Positions 32,024-40,845 are shown, numbered from the stretch's first letter. The stretch: DNA of 64,000 nt from Mycolicibacterium wolinskyi (GCF_002101965.1 NZ_LQQA01000032.1:154319-218318), one strand, 5' to 3'. Program-made: numbers and translations. The notes: generated from the sequence alone by a model not told the origin.

Positions 32024-33223
32024 GTGGCCACTCTCACCACCGCACAGGCCCGTCGCGTCGCCGTCGCCGCGCAGGGGTTCCACGAGCCCCGGCCACGCGG
32101 CCCGGTCACTCGCGCCCATCTGCGCCGATTGATCTCGCGCATCCAAGTGCTGCAGCTGGATTCCGTTTCGGTTGCCGTACGGGCGCATTACGCGCCGGTC
32201 TTCAGCCGGCTCGGGCCGTATGGCCGTGACGTGCTGGACCGCGCGGCCTGGGCGCACAGCGCCCGGTCGCCGCGGCTTTTGGTGGAGTACTGGGCACACG
32301 AGGCCGCGTTGATGGCAGTCGAGGATTGGCCGCTGTTGCGCTGGCGCATGCGCGAGTACACGCATGGCAGGTGGGGGACCGAGATCGTCAAGAAGAATCC
32401 CAAGCTTGCCGAGGACATCGTCGCGGCCGTCGCCGAGTTGGGGCCGTCCACGGCCGGCCAGATCGAGGCGCACCTGGAGGCTGAGCCGCGTGGCCGCAAG
32501 GGACCGTGGTGGGACCGTAGTGAGACCAAGTGGGTGGCCGAAGCGCTGTTCGCCGCCGGGGTGTTGACGACGGCGACGCGCGTGGGCTTCGCCCGTCACT
32601 ACGACCTCGCCGAGAACGTGTTGCCGCCCGAGGTGCTGGCGCGCGAAGTCGGTGAGGACGAGGCCATCCGTGAGCTAACCCTGCGCGCCGCCTCCGCGCT
32701 CGGAGTCGGCACCGAAGCCGACATCCGCGACTATTTCCGGCTCGGCGCCAAACAGGTCAAGCCCGCGATCGCCAAACTCGTCGCGGACGGCGAACTGGAG
32801 CCCGTCGACATCGACGGCACCCCGGCGTACCTGCGGGCCGGCCAGATCGTGCCGCGCCGCGACCGCGGCACGGCGCTGCTGTGCCCGTTCGATCCATTGA
32901 TCTTCTTCCGTCCCCGCGTCGAGCGGTTGTTCGGATTCCACTACCGCATCGAGATCTACACGCCGGCCCCGAAACGCCAATTCGGTTACTACGTATGGCC
33001 GTTCCTGCTCGACGGCGAGTTGGTGGGCCGCGTGGACCTCAAACGTACCGACGCCGCATTGCAGGTGCTGGGCGCATACACCGAAGACGGCCAGGACCGG
33101 TCGCGCGTGGCGACGGCCCTGGCCGCTGAGCTGACGTCGATGGCCGGCTGGTTGGGGGTCGACGCGGTCGAGGTGGGCGACCGCGGTGACCTCGCCGGTC
33201 CGTTAGGCTCGGTCCTCGGCTAG
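32024..33223 (+). CDS. winged-helix DNA glycosylase, YcaQ/AlkZ family
   Basis: A 399-residue HTH_42 (DUF1006) protein. The catalytic QxD motif is visible at residues 44-46 (VLQLDSVSVAVRAHYAPVF); QxD is the YcaQ-type variant, which unhooks interstrand crosslinks in E. coli. Tandem winged helices fill the middle (PSTAGQIEAHLE; GTEADIRDYFRL), and the C-terminal barrel has LLCPFDPLIFFRPRVERLF. It probably repairs bulky alkylated or crosslinked bases. The start is GTG 32024. It overlaps the convergent permease by 21 bp. Confidence 0.85.
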   Translation: MATLTTAQARRVAVAAQGFHEPRPRGPVTRAHLRRLISRIQVLQLDSVSVAVRAHYAPVFSRLGPYGRDVLDRAAWAHSARSPRLLVEYWAHEAALMAVEDWPLLRWRMREYTHGRWGTEIVKKNPKLAEDIVAAVAELGPSTAGQIEAHLEAEPRGRKGPWWDRSETKWVAEALFAAGVLTTATRVGFARHYDLAENVLPPEVLAREVGEDEAIRELTLRAASALGVGTEADIRDYFRLGAKQVKPAIAKLVADGELEPVDIDGTPAYLRAGQIVPRRDRGTALLCPFDPLIFFRPRVERLFGFHYRIEIYTPAPKRQFGYYVWPFLLDGELVGRVDLKRTDAALQVLGAYTEDGQDRSRVATALAAELTSMAGWLGVDAVEVGDRGDLAGPLGSVLG

Positions 33224-34612
33224 CTCGGGCACCCGGCGGCCGCGAACCATGTTGGCGCCGAACACGATCGCGCCGATGATCAACCACACGATGCCGCCGA
33301 TCTTGGCCAGTGCGTCGGCGTTGATCAGCACGTAGGCGATGATCACGAAGCCGACCGCCGGTACCACGAGATGCAGCAGGTAATTCTTCGACTTCTTGCG
33401 CACGATGTAGAACCAGATGACCGACGCGTGCAGCATGCAGAACCCGAACAGCGCGCCGAAGTTCACCAGTGAGGAGATCAGGCCGATCTGGCCGACGAAG
33501 AACAGCACCAGCACGAGGCTCAGCGCGCTGACGACGAGGATCGCGGCGAACGGCACCTTGCGCGCGCTGATCGTGGACAGGATCGCGGGCAGCTGGCGGT
33601 CGCGGCTCATCGAGAACAACAACCGGCTGGTCGCGGCCTGGGCGGCCATCGCGTTCGCGAAGCCGACCGCCAAGACGTTGACGACGAAGAACGCGTTCAT
33701 CCACCCGGTGCTCGACGCGGCCTGCACCAGCAGGAAGAAGGCGTTGCCCACCTCGTCGTCGCCGAACGACGCCCGGCCGCCGGCGAGCAGGCTGGCCAGC
33801 CACGTCTGGGTGATGAACAGGAAGGCCACGACGAACAGCGCGATGATCATGGCGCGGCCGGCCGGGTTCTTCTTGCCCGTCGACTCCTCGGCGAGAGTCG
33901 AGATACCGTCGAAACCAAGGAAACTCAGCACCGCGATGGACAGTGCGGCCGCGATGAGCGGGGCGTTGACCACCTCGGAATTCCAGATCGGCAGCGTGCT
34001 CCAGCCGACGTCGGGGAGTGACTGGCCGTTGATGGCCCGCACCGCGATGATGACGAACAGCACCACGAACACGAGCTCGACCGCGAGGAACACCCGGTTG
34101 ACGATTTTCAGCGACCCGACCCCGAGCAGGTTGATCACGGTGTTGACGACGACGAAGACGATCGCCCACACCCAGCGTGGCGTCTCGGGGAACAGACCCA
34201 CCATGGATTCGGCGGCGAAGACGTACAGCAAAGTCGGGATCAGCAGGTAATCGAGAAGGATGGCCCAGCCGGCGAAGAAGCCTAGCCCGGGGTGAATGCC
34301 CCGGCCCACGTAGGCGAACACCGACCCGGCGAGCGGGAACGACTTGGCCATCTGGGCGTACGCCAGCGCGGTGAACACCATCGCGATCAGGCCGATGAGA
34401 TAGACCAGCGGCACCATGCCCGATGCGCTGTTGTAGACGGTGCCGAAGATGGTCCACGGGGCGATCGGCACCATGAAGACCAAGCCGTAGACGACGAGGT
34501 CGACGGTCGAAACCGATCGGCTCAATTCCTGTTTGTAGCCGAAGGATTCGAGACTGCGCTGCCCTTCACCGGTGGTGAGGGGGCCGGTGGCCGGGCCTGT
34601 TTCAGTTGCCAT
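33203..34612 (-). CDS. APC family amino-acid permease
   Basis: A 469-residue membrane protein with about 12 transmembrane segments. APC-superfamily features include VYGLVFMVPIAPWTIFG in helix 1, LAYAQMAKSFPLAGSVFAYV in helices 2-3, FLGFDGISTLAEES in helix 6 and SRLLFSMSRDRQLP after helix 8. It probably imports an amino acid or amine by proton coupling. It lies 33 bp downstream of a proline-iminopeptidase-like gene, so the pair may take up and release amino acids together under the GntR regulator. Confidence 0.88.
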   Translation of the reverse strand: MATETGPATGPLTTGEGQRSLESFGYKQELSRSVSTVDLVVYGLVFMVPIAPWTIFGTVYNSASGMVPLVYLIGLIAMVFTALAYAQMAKSFPLAGSVFAYVGRGIHPGLGFFAGWAILLDYLLIPTLLYVFAAESMVGLFPETPRWVWAIVFVVVNTVINLLGVGSLKIVNRVFLAVELVFVVLFVIIAVRAINGQSLPDVGWSTLPIWNSEVVNAPLIAAALSIAVLSFLGFDGISTLAEESTGKKNPAGRAMIIALFVVAFLFITQTWLASLLAGGRASFGDDEVGNAFFLLVQAASSTGWMNAFFVVNVLAVGFANAMAAQAATSRLLFSMSRDRQLPAILSTISARKVPFAAILVVSALSLVLVLFFVGQIGLISSLVNFGALFGFCMLHASVIWFYIVRKKSKNYLLHLVVPAVGFVIIAYVLINADALAKIGGIVWLIIGAIVFGANMVRGRRVPELAEDRA

Positions 34613-34645
34613 GGCGATCCTGTCGGGTCGAGTGGAAGGTGGATG

Positions 34646-35560
34646 TCAGACCCGGGCGGCGGCCAGATCGTGCTGCTGCAGGAATTCCGCGATCACGGCA
34701 CGGAACTCCTCGGGTTTTTCGAGATGGGTGCAGTGGCTGGTGTCGGGGAAGACGTGACTGCGAACGTCGGGAATGAGCTCGACGTAGGGTTGCCAGGTGG
34801 CCGGCGTGGCCTCGTCGAACTCGCCGGCGACGACGAGCACCGGCGCGGTGATGGACGGCAGCCGGTCGACGATGCTCCAATCGCGCAAGGTGCCGATAAC
34901 GTGAAATTCGTTGGGGCCGTTCATCGTGTGGTACACCGTCGGCTCTGCCTCCATCTGTGCCTCGCTGTCGGCGAAGTCCTGGGGCATCGGGTCGGTGCGG
35001 CAGACGTGGCGCCGGTAGAACTCCTGCGTCGCGGCGAGATACTCCGGATCGGTGACGGTGCCGTCAGCCTCGTGGCGTTGCAGTGCCGACTGAATCTCCG
35101 GCGGCAGCTGGGCCCGGAGCTCGGCGGCGCCCTCGACCCAGAGCTGCATCGAGGCGGGGGAGTTACAGATCGCCAAGGACACCAAACCCGCGGGCGCGGC
35201 CACGGCGATCTCGGCGCCGAGCATGCCGCCCCATGATTGCCCCAGCACGTGGTAGCGGTCGATGCCCAGGGCCGTGCGCACGGTGTGGAACTCCTCGACG
35301 AACAGCTCCGGAGTCCAGAACTCCGCGGGCGCATCGGGGAGGTGGGTGCTGCTGCCGCAGCCGAGTTGGTCGTAGTGGATGACGGTCCGCCCGGTTTCGT
35401 CGGCGATGGCCGCGATGTTGGCGACGTAGTTGTGGGCCATGCCGGGCCCGCCGTGCAGGACGAAAAGCGGCAGCGCGTCGGGCTTGGCGTTTTCGGGCGT
35501 CGTGACCTGAACCCAGGTCTCGTATTCACGGAAAGGCACCATGCGGGTGGATCGAGACAT
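34646..35560 (-). CDS. proline iminopeptidase-family alpha/beta hydrolase
   Basis: About 304 residues, S33 family. It has the oxyanion segment LFVLHGGPGMAHNYV, YDQLGCGSS, the nucleophile serine in VLGQSWGGMLG, the acid in VVAGEFDEATP and the histidine in FPDTSHCTHLE. It removes N-terminal proline or hydrolyses small amides. ATG 35560 (MSRSTR) is used because a perfect operator dyad covers 35580-35604; ATG 35542 is possible. It is first in an operon with the APC permease and divergent from the GntR regulator. Confidence 0.85.
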   Translation of the reverse strand: MSRSTRMVPFREYETWVQVTTPENAKPDALPLFVLHGGPGMAHNYVANIAAIADETGRTVIHYDQLGCGSSTHLPDAPAEFWTPELFVEEFHTVRTALGIDRYHVLGQSWGGMLGAEIAVAAPAGLVSLAICNSPASMQLWVEGAAELRAQLPPEIQSALQRHEADGTVTDPEYLAATQEFYRRHVCRTDPMPQDFADSEAQMEAEPTVYHTMNGPNEFHVIGTLRDWSIVDRLPSITAPVLVVAGEFDEATPATWQPYVELIPDVRSHVFPDTSHCTHLEKPEEFRAVIAEFLQQHDLAAARV

Positions 35561-35579
35561 GCGGGACAGCATGAAGCGG

Positions 35580-35604
35580 TAATGGTCTCGCCGCAAGACC
35601 ATTA
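35580..35604. promoter_or_regulatory. perfect operator dyad for GntR/FadR-type regulator
   Basis: TAATGGTCT-N7-AGACCATTA, with nine of nine matching bases per arm. It lies between the divergent peptidase-permease operon and the gntR gene. It abuts the -35 zone of the gntR promoter (GATACT -10 at 35628-35633). The GGTCT/AGACC half-sites resemble GntR/FadR-family operators. It probably represses both directions. Confidence 0.75.
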
Positions 35605-35642
35605 ATCAGTTTTTAACAATTGGCTTCGATACTGTGTGCACC

Positions 35643-36428
35643 ATGGGGGAACCGGACCGGCAGATGGCCCAACCCGCCGGCGCGCGGGGCCTGCTCGAGC
35701 GCGAACTCGAGATCCCCTCGCGCGTCGACGAGATCACCGACCGGCTCGTCACGGCCATCGCCGTCGGCGAATATCTGCCCGGTGCGCGACTTCCCGCCGA
35801 ACGCGAACTCGCCGCGTCGTTGCGCGTGGGCCGGATGACGGTACGCGCGGCGCTCGCCCGGCTCGTCGAGCAGGGCCTGGTGGAGACCCGTCGCAGCGGT
35901 CGCGGCGGTGGGACCTACGTGCTGCAGCAGTGGCCGGAGTCGTCGACAGCCGCGGTCGGCCGGACGCTGACCATGCGGGCCCACGAACTGCGGGACCGAT
36001 GCGATGCGATCTGCCGCATCCACGGCGCGGTGTGCCGGGCCGCGGCGGAGGCCCGGACCGACCGCGACATCGCCGTGCTGCGCGAGCGCCTCGAGGTCTA
36101 TCGGGACGCGGCCAGTGGTCTGGCGTCTCAGCAGGCCGACAGTGCGCTGCACCTGGCGATCATGGATGCCGCCCGCAACCCGGTGCTCAAGCAGGTGCTG
36201 CTGGACTTGGAGGCCTCGGTGAGCATCGGCGCTCCCGCCCACCTGTGGGGCGAGCCGGAAACCATGCCGGACATGGAATTACGGGCATTACGTGACCACG
36301 AGGCGCTCATATCGGCGATCGCCGACGGCCGTGCTGACGACGCCGAAGCGCTGGCCCGCACCCACGTCGCGATCGACTACGAGCACATCTCGGCGGCGAT
36401 GCGCCGCGCCGGGGTGCTCGCGGACTAA
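35643..36428 (+). CDS. GntR family regulator, FadR subfamily
   Basis: About 261 residues. The winged helix is at residues 25-95 (AVGEYLPGARLPAERELAAS, RMTVRAALARLVEQGLVETR, GRGGGTYV). The C-terminal all-helical FCD ligand domain includes the metal-site histidines (HLAIMDAARN, RDHEALISAIADG, ALARTHVAIDY). ATG 35643 is preferred, 9 nt after a GATACT -10; GTG 35634 is possible. Divergent transcription and the perfect dyad indicate control of the adjacent iminopeptidase-permease genes and of itself. The ligand is unknown. Confidence 0.88.
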   Translation: MGEPDRQMAQPAGARGLLERELEIPSRVDEITDRLVTAIAVGEYLPGARLPAERELAASLRVGRMTVRAALARLVEQGLVETRRSGRGGGTYVLQQWPESSTAAVGRTLTMRAHELRDRCDAICRIHGAVCRAAAEARTDRDIAVLRERLEVYRDAASGLASQQADSALHLAIMDAARNPVLKQVLLDLEASVSIGAPAHLWGEPETMPDMELRALRDHEALISAIADGRADDAEALARTHVAIDYEHISAAMRRAGVLAD

Positions 36429-36455
36429 GGCTCCGGTCGCGGAGAGGCACGCAAT

Positions 36456-36950
36456 CTAGGTTCGGTGAAGCTCGAAGAGTGGGATCACTCGGTCGGGCTT
36501 CGGGTAGCCGGCTACGCGGGGGCAGAGTTCAGCGATCCTCGCGTAGAGGACATCCCGCTCTTTGCCCGTGATCTCGCGCGCTACGACGTTGTACGACGAT
36601 GTGCCGATCTCGACGTGCCCGGCCGGATTGGCGCGAAGATTGTGCACCCATGCCGGATTCTGTGGAGCTCCTCCTCGGGTGCCCAGGATGAGCATCCGTC
36701 CGTCAACGGTGAAGTATTCCAGTGGGGTCTGACGACGCAGGCCAGATTTGGCGCCCGTCATTGTCAAAAGCACCACGTTGGAGTCCGCGAACGGACCACC
36801 CACTCTTCCGCGATTGGCGCGAAACTCTTCGACGACCGCAGCATTGAAGGCCCGCAGGATGTCGGGATCCGCCTGCGTTTCGGCATAGGTGGGTATCCGC
36901 GGCACCTTCGATTCGGAGTGCTCGTTGGGCGTCCGGTCGTCGTTCGTCAT
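36456..36950 (-). CDS. nitroreductase/quinone family protein (Ddn-like, F420-dependent)
   Basis: A 164-residue protein of the deazaflavin (F420)-dependent nitroreductase family. It has NVVLLTMTGAKSGLRRQTPL, MLILGTRGGAPQNPAWVHNL (split beta-barrel cofactor loop), RANPAGHVEIG and the C-terminal CPRVAGYPKP. Family members use F420H2 to reduce quinones or nitro compounds such as pretomanid, and are numerous in mycobacteria. The physiological substrate is unknown. It is divergent from an XRE regulator, with 119 bp between. Confidence 0.87.
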   Translation of the reverse strand: MTNDDRTPNEHSESKVPRIPTYAETQADPDILRAFNAAVVEEFRANRGRVGGPFADSNVVLLTMTGAKSGLRRQTPLEYFTVDGRMLILGTRGGAPQNPAWVHNLRANPAGHVEIGTSSYNVVAREITGKERDVLYARIAELCPRVAGYPKPDRVIPLFELHRT

Positions 36951-37069
36951 GGCTCCACTGTCGGCGCGTCTGCCTCGCCCGGTCCAGGCCTGACCGCACC
37001 CAGGTAACCCTCAACCGGGGTACTGCGAGACCTATGGTCGGCTCGGCCCTGTCGCGCAATGTTGAAGAA

Positions 37070-37894
37070 ATGAGCAAGTCCGAACTGGGCGAGTTCCTGA
37101 AGGCGCGCAGGGCAGCGGTTTCGCCGAGCTCAGCTGGAATACCGGACACCGGCTCGCGTCGGCGGGTTCCCGGGCTCCGACGTGAGGAAGTCGCCGCCTT
37201 GGTCGGGTTGTCCACCGACTACTACGTCCGGCTTGAGCAGGGCCGAGGTGGCCGACCGTCGGAGTCCGTTCTCGAAGCGATTGCGGCGGTGCTTCTGCTC
37301 GACGACACCGAGCGCGAGCACCTCCGCCACCTCGCCCATCCGCGCCGCCGCGCACAGTGGGTGGCGCCCGAACGCCTTGACGCGGCGACGCGCGCGTTCA
37401 TCGACACGCTGACGGTGCCGGCACTCGTCATGACGGCCAGCACACAGGTCGTCGGATGGAACGACCTCGCCCGCCGCGTGTTCGGGGATTTTGCCGAACA
37501 CCCACCCCACGAGCGGAATACGGCATGGCTCCTGTTCTGTGACGATGATGTCGCGGCCAGACACCGCGATTGGGAAGCATCAGCCCGCGACACGGTCGGA
37601 ATGCTCCGCATGGCCGCCGGACGCAACCCCCACGATCCCGCGGTGACGGCCCTCGTGGACGAGTTGTCAGTGCACAGCCTGACATTTCGGAAATACTGGG
37701 GCGAGCACCACGTCTACGAGAAGTCGACCGGACTCACGCAATTGCGACATCCCGAGGTCGGCGACATCGACCTGACCTTCATCGCCTGGGCAACCCCGGC
37801 GACACCCGATCAGATCCTCGTCACCTACACACCCGAGCCGGGATCTGTGTCGGCCGACGCCGTCGACCGGCTGGCGGTAAAGATCACCTGTTGA
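37070..37894 (+). CDS. XRE-family regulator with MmyB-like ligand domain
   Basis: About 274 residues. The helix-turn-helix is at residues 5-75 (LGEFLKARRAAV, RRVPGLRREEVAALVGLSTD, YYVRLEQGRGGRPSESVLEA). The C-terminal MmyB-like PAS-type ligand domain includes PALVMTASTQVVGWNDLARRVFGDF, RNTAWLLF and HEVGD-like motifs. This architecture is common in actinobacteria as a local regulator. ATG 37070 matches the usual N-terminus; ATG 37034 is an alternative. It probably controls the divergent nitroreductase gene. Confidence 0.87.
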   Translation: MSKSELGEFLKARRAAVSPSSAGIPDTGSRRRVPGLRREEVAALVGLSTDYYVRLEQGRGGRPSESVLEAIAAVLLLDDTEREHLRHLAHPRRRAQWVAPERLDAATRAFIDTLTVPALVMTASTQVVGWNDLARRVFGDFAEHPPHERNTAWLLFCDDDVAARHRDWEASARDTVGMLRMAAGRNPHDPAVTALVDELSVHSLTFRKYWGEHHVYEKSTGLTQLRHPEVGDIDLTFIAWATPATPDQILVTYTPEPGSVSADAVDRLAVKITC

Positions 37895-37905
37895 CGACCA
37901 GGAAC

Positions 37906-38481
37906 TCAGCGGACGGCGTCGCGCAATGCCGCGAATGCCTCGTCGATCAACGCGACGAGATCTTGGCCGTCGGCGCCGGCCCATGCGGTGATCGCCGGCG
38001 CGGCCGTGGCCAGCGCAGCCGAGGCTTGCACGACGCAGCGCAAGTCCGGCGCCTGCAGACCCGCGCGGCGGGCGAGTGCCCGGGCGAACAGATCCCGGGT
38101 CTCGTCCTGCGCCAGGGTGTTTCGGGCCCGCAGTGTCGGATTCGCCATGATCAGGCGAGTGCGCTGCAGCAGCGCGCCGTGATCGGTGGGCAAGATGGCT
38201 TGCAGCCCGGCCCGGATCGCGCGATGAATCGCGGTCAGGGGCGGTTCGTCGGCGGGCCTGGCCGCGATCAGATCCTCGATCAGGGGGTCGTACTCGTCGT
38301 ACTCGACGACCTCCTCCTTGCGGGGAAAGTACCGGAAGAAGGTCATGTGCGAGACGCCGGCCGCTGCGGCGATATCTTCGACTGTCGTTGCGTCGTAGCC
38401 CTTTTCGGCGAACAGCCGTAACGCATGGTCCTGAATGGACTGACGCGTCGCGGCCTTCTTGGCGGCCCGCCAGTCCGTCAT
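37906..38481 (-). CDS. TetR family regulator
   Basis: A 191-residue regulator. The DNA-binding domain is at residues 6-55 (RQSIQDHALRLFAEKGYDAT, VSHMTFFRYFPRKEEVVEYD). The C-terminal domain (ALLQRTRLIMANPTLRARN) resembles the MftR-like TetR C-terminal family. The ATG overlaps the stop of the upstream monooxygenase gene (ATGA), so they share an mRNA. It probably binds the ATGTTAG dyads at 39956-39988 and represses its own operon. Confidence 0.88.
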   Translation of the reverse strand: MTDWRAAKKAATRQSIQDHALRLFAEKGYDATTVEDIAAAAGVSHMTFFRYFPRKEEVVEYDEYDPLIEDLIAARPADEPPLTAIHRAIRAGLQAILPTDHGALLQRTRLIMANPTLRARNTLAQDETRDLFARALARRAGLQAPDLRCVVQASAALATAAPAITAWAGADGQDLVALIDEAFAALRDAVR

Positions 38482-39944
38482 GGCCGGCCCAACGCGGTGT
38501 CGAGCCAAGCCCGCAGTGCGGCCGGATCCGAGCCGCGCCAGGCCAGGTGTCCGTCGGGCCGGATCAGACGTGCGTGCGAATCGTCGGAGCCGTCGTCGTG
38601 CAGCGCGACCACGGCTCCGAGTCGGTCGCGAGCCACGTCGGCGTACGCGGGCGCGCCGAGCACCGCCCAGGACGGGCCGAGTGTGTCGTAGAGCCGCACA
38701 GCCGACCCGTCGGCGGATACGCAGTCGCGGTCCGGAACGCGGTCTCCGGGGCGTATACCGGGCAACCACCGAGACGCACCCCACGGGCCACGGCGGTACG
38801 AAACTTGAAGCTGTGAAGCCTTTTCCGCGATCAGCCGCCGCATCCACGTCCGGTTCAGCAGGGGTATCGCGACGTGGTCGCGGATCAGCCGGGCGGCTCG
38901 GCCCTGCCCGGCCACGATCTCGGTCAGACTGCTCGTCGTTTTCAACACATCGCCGGCGATGGGGCGTCGTTCGGCCTCGTAGGTGTCGAGCAGCCGCGCA
39001 TCGGCGCGGCCGGTGACCACGAGCGCGAGCTTGAACGCCAGATTCTCGGCGTCGCCGATGCCGGTGTTCATCCCTTGACCACCGAACGGGCTGTGGATGT
39101 GTGCGGCATCGCCGGCGAGCAGCACGCGACCGCGCCGATAGGTGTCGGCGAGTCGGCGCTGGATCCGGAACGACGACGTCCAGACGACCGAGTCGATGGC
39201 GGCGTCGGCCTCCTCGGCGAGCCGCGATCCGAGGTAGCCCGCGATGTCGTCGGGTGCCGGATTGTCGGGCATGTCCGGGGAAGCCGGCGTCATCAGCCGC
39301 CAGAGATCGTCACCGGGCAGCGGGAATGCGGCGAGCAGTTTCCGGCCGCGCGCCCACGCGGTCGCGCCGTCCCGGGTCTGATCGATTGCGGCATGGACAT
39401 CGGCCAGCAAAAAGCGTTCGATGATCGGCACCCCGGGAAACCCGATACCGGCCGCCTTGCGGACGACGCTGTGCGCGCCGTCGGCACCGACGACCCAGCC
39501 GCAGCGCACGTCGGAATCCCCGGCCCGCACCGCCACACCGTCTGGCTCGGTAGCCAGCCCGGTCACCGGCATACCCCACTCGACGGTGCCGCCGAGTGCG
39601 GTCAGTCGGTCCCGCAGCGCGCCCTCGATGTCGGCCTGCGACATCAGCAGGGCAGCGGGCCCGTGCAGGCGCGCGGGCCGCCCGATCGGCAGGCTCGCCA
39701 ACGGCCGGCCGTCCACGTGGACGGTCACCCGCTCGACGGGCAACCCGTGTTCCGGAAGATGGCCCAGCGCGCTCAGCCGATCGAGCACCTCGACTCCGCG
39801 GGGCTGCAAGCCGAGCGCGCGCGATGTCACGGCGGGCCCGTCGGCCTTGTCGAAGACGCGTACCGCGACGCCGGCTTCCTGTAGGGCGCAGGCCGCCGCC
39901 AGGCCGGTCGGCCCGGCTCCCACTACGACGACATCCGGTGTCAT
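38478..39944 (-). CDS. FAD-dependent aromatic-type monooxygenase
   Basis: A 488-residue class A flavoprotein monooxygenase. It has the GxGxxG FAD loop (VVVVGAGPTGLAAACALQ), the DG motif (GWVVGADGAHSVVRKAAG) and the GD motif (RVLLAGDAAHIHSPFGGQ, GMNTGIGDAENLAFKL). The C-terminal thioredoxin-like domain matches PheA/TetX/Rox-type hydroxylases. It could hydroxylate a phenol or inactivate an aromatic drug such as rifampicin; the sequence alone does not decide. It is the first gene of a TetR-linked operon. Confidence 0.88.
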   Translation of the reverse strand: MTPDVVVVGAGPTGLAAACALQEAGVAVRVFDKADGPAVTSRALGLQPRGVEVLDRLSALGHLPEHGLPVERVTVHVDGRPLASLPIGRPARLHGPAALLMSQADIEGALRDRLTALGGTVEWGMPVTGLATEPDGVAVRAGDSDVRCGWVVGADGAHSVVRKAAGIGFPGVPIIERFLLADVHAAIDQTRDGATAWARGRKLLAAFPLPGDDLWRLMTPASPDMPDNPAPDDIAGYLGSRLAEEADAAIDSVVWTSSFRIQRRLADTYRRGRVLLAGDAAHIHSPFGGQGMNTGIGDAENLAFKLALVVTGRADARLLDTYEAERRPIAGDVLKTTSSLTEIVAGQGRAARLIRDHVAIPLLNRTWMRRLIAEKASQLQVSYRRGPWGASRWLPGIRPGDRVPDRDCVSADGSAVRLYDTLGPSWAVLGAPAYADVARDRLGAVVALHDDGSDDSHARLIRPDGHLAWRGSDPAALRAWLDTALGRP

Positions 39945-39955
39945 ATCAGCTCCTG

Positions 39956-39988
39956 ATGTTAGTTACTAACATGTTAGGGGACTAACAT
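39956..39988. promoter_or_regulatory. overlapping dyad operator upstream of monooxygenase-TetR operon
   Basis: ATGTTAGTTACTAACAT (39956-39972) is a perfect 17-bp palindrome. Sharing its last two bases, ATGTTAGGGGACTAACAT (39971-39988) forms a second dyad with 7-bp perfect arms. Four ATGTTAG-type half-sites lie 12 bp upstream of the monooxygenase start. This predicts cooperative binding of two TetR dimers. Confidence 0.75.
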
Positions 39989-40020
39989 TGATTGGACAAG
40001 GCGCGATCAGGTCAGCCCGT

Positions 40021-40026
40021 TAAGGT
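40021..40026 (+). promoter_or_regulatory. -10 element (TAAGGT), leaderless thyX transcript
   Basis: TAAGGT ends 6 nt before GTG 40033. Confidence 0.5.
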
Positions 40027-40032
40027 GAGGCC

Positions 40033-40785
40033 GTGGCCGAGATCGCGCCCCTGCGCGTGCAACTGATCGCCAGGACCGAGTTCCAGGCGCCGCCGGACGT
40101 CCCATGGGACACCGACGCCGACGGTGGATCCGCGCTCGTGGAATTCGCCGGCCGGGCCTGCTATCAGAGCTGGTCGAAGCCGAATCCGAAGACCGCGACC
40201 AACGACGGCTACATCCGCCACATCATCGATGTCGGGCACTTCTCGGTGCTCGAGCACGCGTCGGTGTCGTTCTACATCACGGGGATCTCCCGGTCTGCCA
40301 CCCACGAGTTGATCCGGCACCGGCACTTCTCCTACTCGCAGCTCTCGCAGCGGTACGTGCCCGAAAACGATGCCGAGGTGGTGGTGCCACCGGGGTTCGA
40401 GGACGACCCGGAGCTGGTCGAGCTCTTCTCGGCGGCCGCCGATGCGAGCCGCGCGGCCTACACGGAGTTGCTGTCGCGGCTCGAAGCCAGGTTCGCGGAC
40501 CAGCCCAACGCAGTGCTGCGCCGTAAGCAGGCCCGGCAGGCGGCCCGAGCGGTCCTGCCGAACGCGACCGAAACGCGCATCGTCGTCACCGGCAACTACC
40601 GGGCGTGGCGCCATTTCATCGCCATGCGGGCCAGTGAGCACGCCGATGTCGAGATCCGCCGGCTCGCCATCGCGTGCCTGCGTGAACTGGTCGCCGTCGC
40701 ACCTGCGGTGTTCTCGGATTTCGACATCTACACGCTGGCGGATGGCACAGAGGTGGCAACCTCCCCGTTGGCCACGGAGGCTTGA
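40033..40785 (+). CDS. thyX: FAD-dependent thymidylate synthase ThyX
   Basis: A 250-residue flavin-dependent enzyme making dTMP by a chemistry unrelated to ThyA. The RHRx7S signature is at residues 95-105 (RHRHFSYSQLSQRY). Earlier segments GRACYQSW and VGHFSVLEHASVSFYI, and the C-terminal RAWRHFIAMRAS region with dUMP-binding Arg, are intact. It gives tetrahydrofolate rather than dihydrofolate. It is followed by dapA and rnj, as in other mycobacteria. The start is GTG 40033. Confidence 0.96.
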   Translation: MAEIAPLRVQLIARTEFQAPPDVPWDTDADGGSALVEFAGRACYQSWSKPNPKTATNDGYIRHIIDVGHFSVLEHASVSFYITGISRSATHELIRHRHFSYSQLSQRYVPENDAEVVVPPGFEDDPELVELFSAAADASRAAYTELLSRLEARFADQPNAVLRRKQARQAARAVLPNATETRIVVTGNYRAWRHFIAMRASEHADVEIRRLAIACLRELVAVAPAVFSDFDIYTLADGTEVATSPLATEA

Positions 40786-40831
40786 CGGAGTGGCCCATCG
40801 GTATCGCGACAGAAGCGTGACAACGACCAGG

Positions 40832-40837
40832 TAATCT
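40832..40837 (+). promoter_or_regulatory. -10 element (TAATCT) of dapA
   Basis: TAATCT ends 8 nt before GTG 40846 and 2 nt before GTG 40840. A start at 40846 would be leaderless; the alternative upstream GTG would lie too close to the -10. Confidence 0.45.
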
Positions 40838-40845
40838 TGGTGCCC

